Positions 13,101 to 27,237 of a stretch of DNA of 64,000 nucleotides are shown piece by piece. Under the pieces are notes generated by a model, which saw only the letters and a list, made by a program, of their open reading frames with translations, was not told the DNA's origin and searched no databases. Each line of letters opens with the position of its first letter. Position 1 is the stretch's first letter. Origin of the DNA: Patiria pectinifera (lineage: Eukaryota; Echinodermata; Asteroidea; Valvatida; Asterinidae); NCBI GenBank assembly GCA_029964075.1, contig CM057142.1, forward strand, positions 32,800,392 through 32,864,391, in the 5' to 3' direction. The position numbers were made by a program, and so were the translations under genes.

Positions 13101-16100
13101 GACACTTCGATGACAGTGGGTCCGGTAGCGACCAAAGTTGGCTCTCCCTGCCCTTGAGGAGGAGCTTCAAAGGTACGGGCAAAAGCCTTGGGTCCGTGCC
13201 CGCATCCCCCGTCGGTGCACGCCTCGACTCGGACGTCATACAGCCTGAAAGGGGTCAGGTTACTGATGACGATGGAGGTAGCCAAGCCACTGAAATAGGG
13301 CCTCTGCTCTGGGGTGCCGCTGAGTATGACAACACCGTACCTTCTGATGACTCCATTTGGGATGGCAGGTGCTTGCCAGGAGGCTCGGATTGACGTAGAG
13401 CTCAGGACGGTGAGACTAGGAGTCGGGATAGCCTCTGGAGTGCTCTCCGGAGTCTGGCAGGCATAGACAGAGCTATTGGTGCCGCCAGCAGACGTAGACG
13501 CTCGGAGTGTATACTCGTAGCGAGTGTTTGGAGCGAGGTTGGTGTCGGTGAACACCTGACTTGATCGGCTTCCAGTGTACACGAGCTGGTCAAAGCGGTA
13601 GAGCTGGTAGGATGTGATGATGCCATTGGGAACAGCCGGCGGGGACCAGTAGAGCTCCAGAATGGTAGCACTGACCACAACATGGACTGGGCTGGACACG
13701 CCTTGAAATGAAAGAACGAACGAGTGTCATATGCTAGTTTCTGTTTTGATCATCAAATTAACTTCCACATTGTTAGTGATGACTCTCCAGAATAAGTTAC
13801 TTATCTTTCATGGAACATCTTTAACAATAATGCGTTACAATGTTAGATTTAAGTCCAGCACAATTAAAGCTACAGTCCATCATTTGCAGCCATCCAAAAA
13901 GTAACTGACGCAATTGTTGTTGAAAAACATACTTGGTTGAAAGATAGTAAGGGAACTAAGCTCCCTGTGAAATTATTCTTTCTGGCACGCTGTCATCTTG
14001 AAAAAATCAACGAAAGAAGGCCTTTTCAACAATGCATCTAAAGACGCAACGTTGGAAATTTCCGTTAGTAGTTCGTTTTTTTATTTGGCGAAGCGCACGC
14101 AAGCGTTGACACGACGCACACACGCGCGCGGTTGCTATAATTTGTCGGATCAGTGCGCGACATCGCGTAGCTGCAATCGACTCAGTTAGAACGTGTCTCA
14201 GATGCTGAATTCAGGCCCAATTCAAAACACGATTCAGCAACTTTTGATTTGAAATCGAGATCCTAGAATGTTGTTTTTCTCGAAATATACAGCTGAAGTG
14301 GAGCTGAAACTTCATCAGGTTAGTTGTTCAGCACCCTTCTTCAGATCTTGAGCAAGTTTGTTACTTCAAACCAACAAAATGCACAAATGACAAATGATGG
14401 ACTGTACCTTTAAGTTACATATCAAATCTCAAGTCAATCACATATTTGAGGTCAAAGCAAAACGGAAAGAGCTGTGACATAGGAATGCCTTTCAAATAGT
14501 TTGTCACTTGAGAAATCTTTTTTGTTTTTACCTTGTGGGGGTGCTTCAGGTGTAGTGATGCTGATGGGATTGCTGGATGTGCAGCCTGCTGATGTACAAG
14601 CAACCAGGGTGTACGTGTAACTTGTGTACGGAAGCAAACCTGGAAAAAAAGTCAACATAAACACATCAGACGTGCTCCAGTTTCTCAGACTTTAGGTCTA
14701 AACTCAAATTGGAAACTTCTGTGTCTTAAGCTGGAAGATGCTCTTATCAGAACTAAAAGTACTTAGCGAAAGTTGATAATAAGCAGGACAAGTTCTTTTC
14801 CGAACTAAATATCTTCTGTAAGATTTGGCTTCTAAATAGAGATACTAACAAAATAATGAAAGGCTTGAAACACCATGTGCGAATAATTTCTCAATTCAAG
14901 AAAATGGTTCTGAAAAGAACCAGATAACTAAACTGACGTTCCGGTCAGTGTGCTCTGACCGTCTTCAGGAGAGTGCCTAAATCAAGAAAGTGAATACTTA
15001 GCAAGCAAAAGGCGAAGTCAATGAAGAAGGAGAAGTTGTATCCTGTGAGGATGCTAAGCATACTAAGCAGTAGTTATTACCACATGATGTTACCGCAAAC
15101 CGAAACGATACCGATACTCTACCATGCAAAGCCTCAAATCTTACATGGAAGATGCTCAGTTACTCAAGCTTGATGCCCAGTTCACTTTAGACTGTGGCTC
15201 ATGACTTTATCAAAAGCCAAATGAAAATTCTCTTGCCCGACTATTGTTTGAAAAGGATTGTCTAAGTTTGTCAAATTAAACCATTGAGAAATTCTATTTT
15301 GATTGTGATATGTACATCTTCCAAATATTTCAAATTCATGAAAACTATTTTATTCCTAACTGGCGTAGCATATTTTGCTTGGAAACTTGCAGAAACTTCC
15401 TATATCCACCTCTGTGCAGGAACCCAAGGACAAATTCTTTGCACTCGGACTATACAAAGGAATTAAAGGCTGTAAATTCTGCTTACCACTGTGGAGAAAC
15501 TCAAACACCGTCGCGTCTCCCACATATATAGGGTCCGCTGCGCCAGCCTCAGTGATTCTATACTCCTGGATGACACCGTTGGGTCTCCCGGGTTCCCGCC
15601 ATGTGATCTGGATGGTGTTGGCATCCAGGGACGTGACCGTTGGATCAAAGAGATTGGCTGGCGCGTCTTGTAATGTTGCGGCAATCACCTGTGAAAACGA
15701 GAGGAGGGAGAAAGTCAGTGTAATTTTTCATTGTTATGCACAACATAGTTATCAAATATTAATCATTTTCACCAGTGTGTTCATATTTACAGTAATTTTA
15801 GATCAATGGATGAAAAACATTCCCAGCAAACTTTTAAAAAAATCTTTAAGCTGGCGTTAAGGATTTTAGTGGCATCAATAGTATTGGGTGGACATATTAA
15901 AATTTGAATGAAATTGCAATAAAAAGTTACATTTAAACTTTTAATAGATTAACAGAAATGAATCAGTTAATTTAAAAAAAAAATCAGTTCGTCCACGTCA
16001 TGCATTCTACAGGCCAGAAATCAAAATTTCAAATGAAGTGAAGAATTTAATTTTCAATGTTTCACAAACATCAGCAAGATCTTACTCATTGAACCCTGGG

Positions 16101-19100
16101 CTAGTTGAGTATAAACTCAAACTTGAATGTTAACGACATCCACGACAGGCAGTTTACAAAAGCCCTAATAAAAACATCTGTGAAATGCAAAATAAAACCC
16201 TTGGAAAAGCCATGGAATACTGACCGGCTCGCTGTTGGCACATCCGATGCTCGTGCAGGCACCGAGTACGTAAGTGTAATGTTGGTAAGGCTGAATGCCT
16301 CGATTGTCGTCTAGCGAAGTGTCCAGGCCGCGGTAAATCTCAATGTTGTCGCGTCGTAGGATGTAAGTTGTGATGACACCTGTGGCAGAATGGTTCGTAC
16401 TTTAAGAGTCAGGACTCATAATTTTTTTTCTAATTTGGCATTCAGTCTGGATGGACCTCAAAGGTTTTGCAACATATTCCCGGTGGGGTCCTTTGATGGG
16501 AGGTGGGGACAGAAGGCGAGAAGAAAACCCTCAGAGAACACCCTGACGGAATCAGGAAGGGACTGATGAAAAGCCAATCGGTATTTCTGCCCTGAGCAGG
16601 AATCAAACCAGGGTCACTAGTAGTTGAAAGTGAGGAAAGCACTCCAATGTCATCCCCACTCAAAGAGTAAATTCAAAGTAAATACTAAATCATTCACTAA
16701 AAAGAATCAGTAAAGCAGGGTGACTGGAAATGGTTCACAGAATTTTTCGTTTGAAAAAATTCAAATAACAACATCATCAAGTAATAGCCAAACACTAAAC
16801 ATTTTTGAATCTAGTTATTTTGGAAAGAAATATGTGACGGGTTGACTCAGTTTTTCCAAAACCTTCCTGCACTTTGGCCGTTGGCAATGCTTTAGAAATT
16901 TTGATGTTTGGGAAGAGCACAGAAGTTCTATGGATAGTCGAAAAAGAAACTACATCGCCACTTAAAAGAAATTAGTATTTATTTTATGTAAATGAGACGT
17001 GACAACACAGTTGTTTTGAGAAAATGAAAATCTCTGGTCACATGTTGGGGTAAATCTTTAAAGTCTATATGACTTAAAGTGACTGCAACATGCTGAAAAA
17101 CCATATTTGCTGCTCCAATGTGAGTTTCTCTTAAAATGATTTTCAATGGTTTTACCATTTGGGTAAGCTGGTTGCTGCCAGGTCAGGACAATCGTATCCA
17201 ACACCCCAGTGCCTACTCTCCACTCTGGGGCAGCTACCCCTATGGGTATATCCTCGTTAGTCCGGGCACTGCTGAACTCGCTGGTGGCACTACCGACGCT
17301 GTTGTGGGCTGTGATGGCGTACTCATAGGTGGTGTATGGTAGCAGATCCTCATCTGTGGATTGCGAATCAAAGGGAATTAGGGCAATGTTAGGCTGCTCT
17401 CAGGTTGACCTTGCGATGTCACAGAACAGTCGGTGACTGACTTTTCAGGACCGAGCTGCGCATGAGCTACCACCGCCGGGAACATGTTAGTCACCATTTT
17501 TTTGCGACCTGAGTGCAACTGCGAGAATATTAAGACGATCGGCATCAGCAGGCACTAAATAAAATTGAGTCGCAGAAGAAAAAACTTAAAACTTCTACGC
17601 CCAAAACGAGTTCCCAACAGGCTCGAATGAATCGCATTTGACTTGTGTAAATTAACGTCATTGTGTGCCCATCTGGATCATCTAATTTTATTGAGAATCT
17701 TTGTCGCATCGTGGGTGTCATGAGCATGACTGCTATTAGTCTGTGTCGAGATGCTGCTTGTTCCATGCTAATCACACAATTTCTCAATTTTATGACCTGA
17801 GGCTTGACTTTTCTGATTGATACCGCAGGTTCCGTTGTGGTGTAAGCAAATTGCAGGTTAACCCAAAGCCGGCTTTAGGATCCAGCCACAGCTAAAGACA
17901 GAAGGCTATTCTTTGCAGGTTTTCAGGATTGTGACCTGCTCGCCATTCAACTCACCCAAGTATGAGTACGTGTTGGGTCCTGTAATAGCAACACTATCCA
18001 GGGCGGTCAGACAGACACCACTGCCCCCTGGGGTGGGGCTAGCAGAGGGTGGGGGAGATGGCATGAACCGACTGTCAATTGTGGCACACACATTGGTGTT
18101 CATGTCAAAGTCACACCTGCAAAAAAAATATATTAAACCACTAATGAATTTCTTTTCAATTCCTGAATATTCGAGCAAAAATCACATGATCATGCAACGG
18201 GTTCTGTGCGCAAACGAAAGAGGGCGCTTTTTTACCGCTTTCGAGAGCCCCGTGGATGAGACACACTGCATGCATGTACTGGTTCGCACACGTATAGCAC
18301 AAAGTATGCAGAACTTCTTTACTCTGAAGGTGCGCCAAACTAAAGCCTCTTCACGTAAGCATCATCAGCAATGCGTTCAAATGTCTCTCCCAGTGGTCTC
18401 CCCCAACTCTCCCTTTCTTACCGTTGAGGGGGTACTTGTGCACGAAGCCCATACTTAACTTTTCAAAGTCATCTCAAGTCCATCACAAATCAATCACACA
18501 TCATTGTATTCCCTCAAGTAACGATGAACTGTCACAAAAAAATTCCTGTTTCATTACTCATTTCTTGTTACTCTTGACTAGACTTGTGATTGAAACGAAT
18601 ACAACTCCAGTTGGCAGCAATTTAGACTAAATACTAATTTCTGAGTTCTTGAGAAAAAAAATCATCCAACCAATGCATAAGGGCACAGAAAAATCATAAA
18701 AATTGTATATAGTCACAAAAAATAATACAGGGTGACGTTCATGAGAAGTAAAAATGAGGAAATCAGCAGATCCGAGGAAAAGTTGAATGCCTCATAATAT
18801 GACAAGAGTTTAAATGATTTGTTAGAAATACCTTTATTTTCAACCCGAGCAGTTATCTTTATATCCTTTTTAGTCCTATTTTCAACCTTTTCAGCATTGA
18901 AATATGTGAAATTATTAAAGAAATTGCACAAATGAAAGACACATTAAAATGAATGTTTCTTAACTGTAGTAATGCCATTGGAATGGACCAAAAAATGGAG
19001 TTACATAATTAGCATTTTCTCAGCAACCCAATTTGCTGTTTTCATGATTTATTAAATATCTGAAGGAAAAAAACTTGCAGCTTTAATCTATTATACGAAA

Positions 19101-22100
19101 CAAAATGATTCACAGATCACCTTTGTAAAACAGTTTTAAGTTGCATTTTTTGGGGTCACCCTGTATATGCAAAGAAGGACATATTAGATATAGATTTCCA
19201 AAAACAAAAAGATTAATAAAATGGAAATATCGTCTCCTTCTACAGTAAATGAACATATCAGGAAACATTTACATGACAGAATTATGGCAATGAATGGATG
19301 TACAGTCTCCTAAGACCACTGACCTGCTGCAGTAAGCTGTAGCTGCTTGGCTGATTGGGCACACCGTACCCCCACCGCAGTTCCCCTCCACGTTGGTGCC
19401 CCTGTCTGCGCACACATGCGTCAGGGGGTTATAGCCAGCGTTATTACAGCAAGCTTGTGAGGGGGTGATCTTCTCAGCACCACAGCACTGGTCGTTGGCC
19501 GACCGCTTGGCTTGTGGGGTAGGATAAGAATGGACCTAGAAACAAACAAAATCCAAAAAATTGTTGTTTAAATAACCAGAGCAGAGCTGTAATTGAGTTG
19601 ATTACAGTCAAATCACAATTCAGCTCACAAAAACTTCACTTAAAAGCATATAGTATCACTTGCTTTTCATACATTTTGTTCATTTTCTGATAACAACACC
19701 ACTCAAAATCCAAAGGAGAATGTTCAAAGCGCTGTTGAAGTTTCAGCTCAGTGCATATTACACTTTTTTGAGAAAACAGTAAAAAACCACGCACCACCTT
19801 TTGACAATGAAACATGATTTTGTCAATAGCACTCTTTATTTCCAAAAATCAGTGAATTGACTGATCGTTGGAAATCACCTACATATCTTGATTTCTTCTA
19901 AATGACAGGAAGTCAGACGAAATAATTTCATAGGGTGTTTAGTGCCAGTACAATCTTTAATCCAAGTAAGCTATTTGACAATAATTTGGTACGTTACTTT
20001 TGGCATAACTGCAAAATGATCCTACATGCCTTTCGAAACAGTGTGACCTGTCACTGTCTTTTTTGCGCTTTATTTTTCTCTCATCCTACATATGAAAGTA
20101 GCTTATGGTCATTTTGTAAATTTTACATTCAATGATCTCATAAACCTCAAAGTTGTACATTAATAGAATTTACATGCACACCAAAAATCCTAGCAAAACA
20201 GGCCGCATTGGTTGAAATGAATAGTAGAAGTTCAAAGCAACATGTTTCAAGTGTGACATTTGTACTTTTTATAATTTTGTTTACAATGACTTCTCCGTAA
20301 CTGAAATAAACCACATACAACATTACCTAATCATCTTGATTTCTCCCTCCCCTTTTTAAAAATTAATTTTGAGAGATTCTCCTTGTAACGTTTTTCTTAT
20401 AATTACCACCTTTATATCATTACCTTGACGATGCCAGTTTCTGATGAGCAACACAAAGTGACATCAGGGTCCACGTACTCAATGCCACAGCACACCTTGT
20501 TAGGTTCGGGGTCAAAGGTCATGGTGAGGTCATTCTCTTGGCAACACACCTGGTCTGATCCAATCACAGAAGAGCCACAGCACTGGCTGTTGAAACCATC
20601 TTGGAATGTACCTGAACATTGGAGGTCACAAAGAGGAAGCTATATTAAAAGTAGGTGGCTACAACTTCATGAAGACTTCAGACTTTTGTGATACTTTTTT
20701 TTCCCAGCTGCTTTCGACCAATTTCCTTTTAGTGATCCACTTTATTTCATATAGCTGGTCATCCATCACGAAAACAAAATAATGAAATCACATGGGCCAG
20801 CACGTTTTTGGACGATGTGGTCTATAGGTTCTTTGCAGAAACTATACAGGGTGCAATTAATAAAATAAAGCATTGAAGTATATGTGCAAAACTGAACGAG
20901 AAGGAAAGTTATGTTTAAAGTCGTGTTCCCTGTGCTCTTCCACAAATTTGCGAACAGACTGGCTTTCGGTCTGTACATTATCGATACTGATTGTGAGGCA
21001 GGAACCAGCCTACCCCGCGAGAACAGAAGAATTGTTTTGCAGCCAATAATTTGAAATTGTGAAGTAATAATTCAATAACTAAACATGGGCCGATATTTTT
21101 GGTTGATGTCTCATTCAAAAGTGAGCAGCCTAACTTTTGTTTTTGCTAGAAAAATGGCAAGTTAGAAAAGGAATATATTTTTCGGGATGAAACTTGAAAA
21201 TAGCACGGGGAACGCAACTTCAAGTAAACACAGAAAATTAAAAACAGAAATCCACCACCAAATCAGTGCATAAATCAATTTGGACGCAACTTGGATTCCA
21301 AGAGAGATCCTCATTTGTGAAATGTGTCCCGTTTGTCATGCTAGCAAGCCAATGCAACTGACTACTTCGTCATGTTAACAAATGGGAGCCACTAGCTTTT
21401 GATCACATGACAGTTTGGGTATAAACTTTTTGGGGTCCCAGATATTATTGGCTTAGCTTAAGCACAACAAACTGGACATAAAGTAGTGAAAAGAAAAAGA
21501 AACAAGTCTTTACATGAAGAAAGTACACATTTATGGAAACAGAAATAGTTTGAATGCAAAGAAATGGGCAAATCATCAACATAGAAACGCACATGTTGAA
21601 TCCAACAAAGTAAAGATTGAATTGAAGTGCTTTAATAAACTAAATAACATCAAAGTTTATGATATGTGCTGAAGAGGAAAACTGTGTAAAAAAGTCTAAA
21701 AGATAAGGTGCTCAAAAAACCACAGGTGAATAGAAGGAAGAAACACAAAAAGGAAGAAAGGATCAAGTTTACTGAGAAATGTAGAGTGCCATGTTGTTCT
21801 AGGCCATGAATCTAACCATTTTATTTTTGTCAATAATTTTATTGAATGGAATATTACATTTTTTTTACCAAGAAAGTACAGAACTTTCTTCAAGCAAGGG
21901 AAAGTAACCATCATTCAAAAGAATTCCAGCCAATGTGTTCTGAGCTTTTATAAAAGTTTTTCTTTTCCTCAGGGACAAGACTTGAGACATTTTTCACAAA
22001 CCCACTACTTGTACAAATAACCTGATCTGCAACGGCGACTGCCAACCAAAATTACAGAATCTTAAACGCATGTAGGATCATTTGCTTGCCAATAATAACA

Positions 22101-25100
22101 CTACTCAAATTGCACAGAGGACTGTTCAAACCCTACACTGTTGAAGTTTCAGCTCAGTGGATTCTACACTTTTGAGAAAGCACTGAAAACCATGCACAAC
22201 CTTTTGATCACGAAACACGATTTCATCAATAGAACTCATTATTTCCAAGGATCGGTCAATTGACTGTTTGTTGGAAATCACCTACATTTCTTAAGTTCTT
22301 CTGAATGACAGCAAGCCAGACGGAATAATTTCACGGGGTGTTTAGTACCAGTACAATCTTTAATCCAAGTACGCTTTTTGATATTAATTCCGTAGGTTAC
22401 TTTTGGGGTAAATGCAAACGATCCTATGTGCCTTTCATTCTATGCCACCCACAACCATTTACTGCCTAAAATAGTGACTTTCACGGCGAGTCAAAAAAAG
22501 CGGAACCCAAACCCGAAAAATTACATTTCATATTTAAAAAAATATGTACCACCAAACATAATAATGACTGGAAAGCCAATTTCATAAGCTACTTTTAGAT
22601 GAAAAAAATTACTGAAATTGCTCAATCCGTTCAAAGAATATCACTATTTAAACGCAATGACCCTAAAACCTCTTGTGTCCAAAAATACAAGTTCAAGGAT
22701 CGTCGTCACAATTGTCTCCAAACATCACCAGTGATAAAACCTCAGTTTAAAAGTTTAAAATATTAAACAATAAGGCCCGTATTTTTAAAAAAGGGGATTT
22801 TATAAATCATTTTGTTTGCCAAACCAGGGTTGTTAATAAAGATATTGTGCACAACAGTTGTTGACAGTTGTATTCTGTGTCATTTTCTTTGTTGTTCCAA
22901 ACAATCAGAATACACAATAAAATGCTTTTGAATGGTGATATCCTTTGAACGAATTGAGCAATGTCACTATTTTTTCATCTAACAGTAGCTTATGAAATTG
23001 GCTTTCCAGTCATTATGTTTGGTGCTACATATTTTTTAAATATGAAATCCAATGTTATTCAAACACCGTGTTCACCGGCAGAAAAAAAAGAGTATTTTGA
23101 CAAAGCCACCAATCACCAATACAAAATAAAGAAGGATGAGTAACAGGATAGGAACCGAGGCAGAACGAACAGATGCCACACTCAAAATACTTTTACCATC
23201 AAAGGGCACAAACGTCATCTGGCAGCACAGTCCCTGCGTCTTGTCATAGAATGTACCTACAAGTGGTTAAAATCTCTAAGTTATTCTGGTCTTACTCAAA
23301 ATGTTTTTGACAAATGAATTCGAGATTGTAACGCTGACATCAAAATCAAGGACAAATGTTGTTCTAAACGCGATGAATACGTGTCAACTTTTGACTTTCA
23401 TTGCTGAGAATTGAAGTTTAACTAAACATTGGAGGTATCTAGAATTAAAGGGGGCCAAACAACACTGACAAAAAGGGATAAGATCTGCAGTCGTGGGCAT
23501 CTTTGGGGTGCTGTGGTCCAATGGTTATGGTGTTCGACTCATGTGCCGTGGTACATGGGTTCGAATCCGGACCGTGGGAACATGGTGCTTGTGCTCCTGA
23601 GCAAGGCGCTTTACCATTATTGCTTCGTCCTTCGGATGGGACGTGAAGCCGTAGGTCCTGTGTGTTGTGTAATGCACGTTAAAGAACCCAGTGACACTTA
23701 TCGCTAAGAGAAGGGGTTTGCCCCGGTGTTTCTGGCAGTGGCTGCTTAATGCGCCGCAGCACCTTGTAAACCATTATAAAGGTGCTACATAATGGTTCTC
23801 ATACTTCTCATGTACTTCATTTACCTATCTCTAATAATAGACATAATTTCCAGCGCCTTGAGTACCTAATTGTTGGTAGATACGTGCGCTATATAAGACT
23901 TTGGTATTATTATCTTGTACAGCAATTATTTTTAAGAAACCGTATCCCCTTTGAGTGATCCCCGTTTGCTATTTCCCAGGTTTGCATCGCTGCTAATGTT
24001 GCTGGCATCGTGACTTTGGGCGTGATCCCTGGCTACATGGCATACATGTATATGGGTTCTGACTAGCACCCCTTGAACAAAGACATTGACTAAATGGGGA
24101 ACCGCCAACATAGGGCTGGATAGCTCAGTTGGTAGAATGCAGGAATGGCAATCTGGAGGTAGCAGGTTCAAACCCCGCTCCTGTCAACTTCTTTGTTCAA
24201 CTTCAAAATTATTACACCACATCTAGTCAGTTCTCCTTTGCAATTTACTTGCAAACTGGCAATTATGAAGGACTATTTATTATATTTGTGTCTAGTTTTA
24301 GGTGACTCTACGAGTAGATCCAACATTGTAAGGAACGTACCTCCACAGCATATCTGGGGTCCTGCCGTGTCGTAGGGCACACCTCTGCAGCACGCGTCGC
24401 CGGGCCCCACAGCCACCCTATCCTCATTGGGGTCCGAGCAGCATATCTGACCGACCGGAACGCTGACGTACTGACCGCTGCAGCACTGGTGGTCAGCCTG
24501 GTACGGATGGAACTGACCGCCACAGCAGACGTCTGAGGACACGGTCCTGGCTGGGAGGTAGTTGGTGCCGCAGCACTCGTAGGCAGGCTGCTGGTTGTGG
24601 AGGACGCCCTCACAGCAAACCTGAGGTCAAGTGCACAATAAAACCCTCACTTAAATGTGAAGTGACCGGGTCAATGTTCTGTTTGGCTTAGGAAAATCTT
24701 TACATAAATGTAGGCAACATTCACCTGAAAGGCTCCCCAAGCTGCGTTCCTCTTGCTTCTAGTTTGTCTAAATTTACTTCACAAAAAAATTGTTTGCGTA
24801 CACTCAACATCAGTTGTAAGCTTGAAACCAACACTGACACCTACAGTTGCCCAATTTAAACCCAGTTACTAAAATTCCACAAGTTAAAAACAAAAATGCA
24901 GTTTCAATTTAACTAAACTAAATGAATTCATGATGAAAAAAAAAAAGATTAGGGCTTTAGTCCACTACCTGACTGCCGGAATAGCACTGATTACCACAGA
25001 CACTCTGTGTGATACTACACTCCAGGTAGAAACATATGTCTGTTCCTGTGCCTCCACCCGACCTGTCAATACAGTAAACAGACAAATAAATCCGGTCAAC

Positions 25101-27198
25101 AACAGAGCAGGAAATGTGGCTTGAGGCTTTGCATATTTCAGATACAAGGATGTGATCCAACAGCAGGGATGTAGTCAAGTCCATCACAAGGCCCTGGCAA
25201 TCCCTCCCAAGTCCATCACAAGTCCTCCAGTCCCAATTCAAATCACAAGCTATTCAAATGAGCTTTGAAAAAAGGCATTCCTTTGTTATTGTTCATCCAC
25301 TGTTACTTGTGACTGGACTTGTGATGGTCTCAACTACAACCCTGCTTAAAGGGCATATACAACATTTGCAAACATTGAAAAATAAAACTACCAAGTTTTT
25401 ACAAAATACCTTACTAGGATGTTGGTAAATGAGAGTCTAAAGCATCCTGTAAAATTACGGCACCTGGTGTCGTCACTTTCAAGAAAATGGTATTTTTGTA
25501 TACATTTCCAACGGTGGTCGGCCGACCACCGTTGGAGAAACCTAACTATTTTGCAACTACTGCTCCAAATTTACAATGTTTTTCAGTCCAAATTTTGTTT
25601 GCTATTGGTTACATGTTCGTGAACGGGTGCAGGCCAGCTAGACTGGTTCCCTTACCTTACAATTTTCCGGCATCTATAAATTGATTCATTTTATCTTTAG
25701 TGGAGTCAGGGAGCCAGACTACTTAAACATTTTTGTTTTCTTGGTTTTTCAAGCATTTTTGAACACGAAACTTCAAACATGTCAGTTAAACAATATTTGA
25801 TCTGTTATACTAATCAAATAGTTCATTTCTGAAGATTACAGCAAAAGCCAATGATGTATATTCCCTTTAACAGAACTGAATGTGAATTTTTTCACCCACA
25901 TGGCATCCATGCTTGCCACAATGTCAAACTGTCCAACAAATTTTTTAAAAGTGTACTCTTTCAAATACAAATGGAAAATGGAAAAAGTATACAAATATCT
26001 TTCACAGCCACAGCGCAGGATCCAACCACATATTTTGTATGCTGTTTTTTTTTTTATAGGCTCCGTACACGAACAAGAGAGGGCACTTTATCACCACTTT
26101 CGAGAGCCCCTTGGACGGCACACACCGTACTGGTTTGCGCACATGTAGCTCCAAGTGCCCAAGGCTAATCTTATTCTGAATGTGCAGAAAGCCATTATTT
26201 GCATTATTGGCAATAGACCTTGATCATGCTGCCACCATTTCAGTCATGTTCCTTGTATCCACTAACAGTACTGAATGATAATATTTTTTTAGGCAAAAAG
26301 GAAACAGACTATTTTTCCTTCCAGCCTCGCTTTGGATACGTTGATTTGAAAGGGGAAAACAAAAATCAAGATGGCCGCAAGATGATAATGGTCTATACGT
26401 TCGAATGTCTCTCCCAGTGGTCTCCCCCAACTCTCCCTTTCTCACCGTTGAGGGGGTACTTGTGCATGGAAGGGGAATAATGGAACAGTGAAGTGATTTG
26501 AAATGACTTACTCTTCATCACAGGTTGTGTAAGCCCTGCGGTACAGTTCATACTGCAGGAGGATGCCGTTGGGCTGGGTCGGGGTCACCCAGTTGACGTC
26601 TATGACGCTAGAACCCAGTACCCTCAGGTTAGGGGGCGTCATCCCGGTAGGGGGAGCCTCTAGGGTGGTGGTGAAGGTGGCGTTGCTCAGAAGGCAGTCA
26701 TACACTGTGCAAACTTCAACCTGGGGGGAAAAAGGATTGCGATTTTTTTGGACATGGGATTGACAGATTCTCTCTTGCCTGGGCTGACACTTTTGATATT
26801 ATACAGGGTGACCCCCAAAAAATGCAACCCGAAAACATTTGCCTTTAAAAAAAAAAAAAAGTGGATTGTTTGTTTTATGGTTTTAATGCTAAAGCTTTCT
26901 TTTTTTTTTTTTTTAAAATAAAAAAAAAAAAAAAAAAAACAGCACTGAGGGGGTAGTGACTGAAGAAAATGCCAATTATGTAAAAGTCATTTTTTTCATC
27001 CTGTACACAAGTACTGCAAACAGTGAAATTTTTTACTGTAAGTAAGGCCGAGTTTTTTTTTTTTTCTTTTAGGGGCAAAACATATTTCAAAAAAAACATA
27101 TTCTTCTTTTCTCAGTTTCGATTTTTTAGGGACAGTTACCCCAGGGGGGGGGAAATTTGCACTACTTAAACTTGCACTACCTTTTGCGCCCTCTTTTT

Positions 27199-27237
<39 letters not shown>

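Noticed and set aside
11872-13393. Several long plus- and minus-strand frames overlapping exon 43 (for example 12063-12422, 12923-13393)
   Set aside because: Shadows of the GC-richer coding exon in other frames. None has domain character.
24113-24186. Functional tRNA-Ala gene
   Set aside because: Loop and boxes fit, but acceptor-stem pairing is poor and tRNA-derived SINEs abound nearby, so listed only as tRNA-like.
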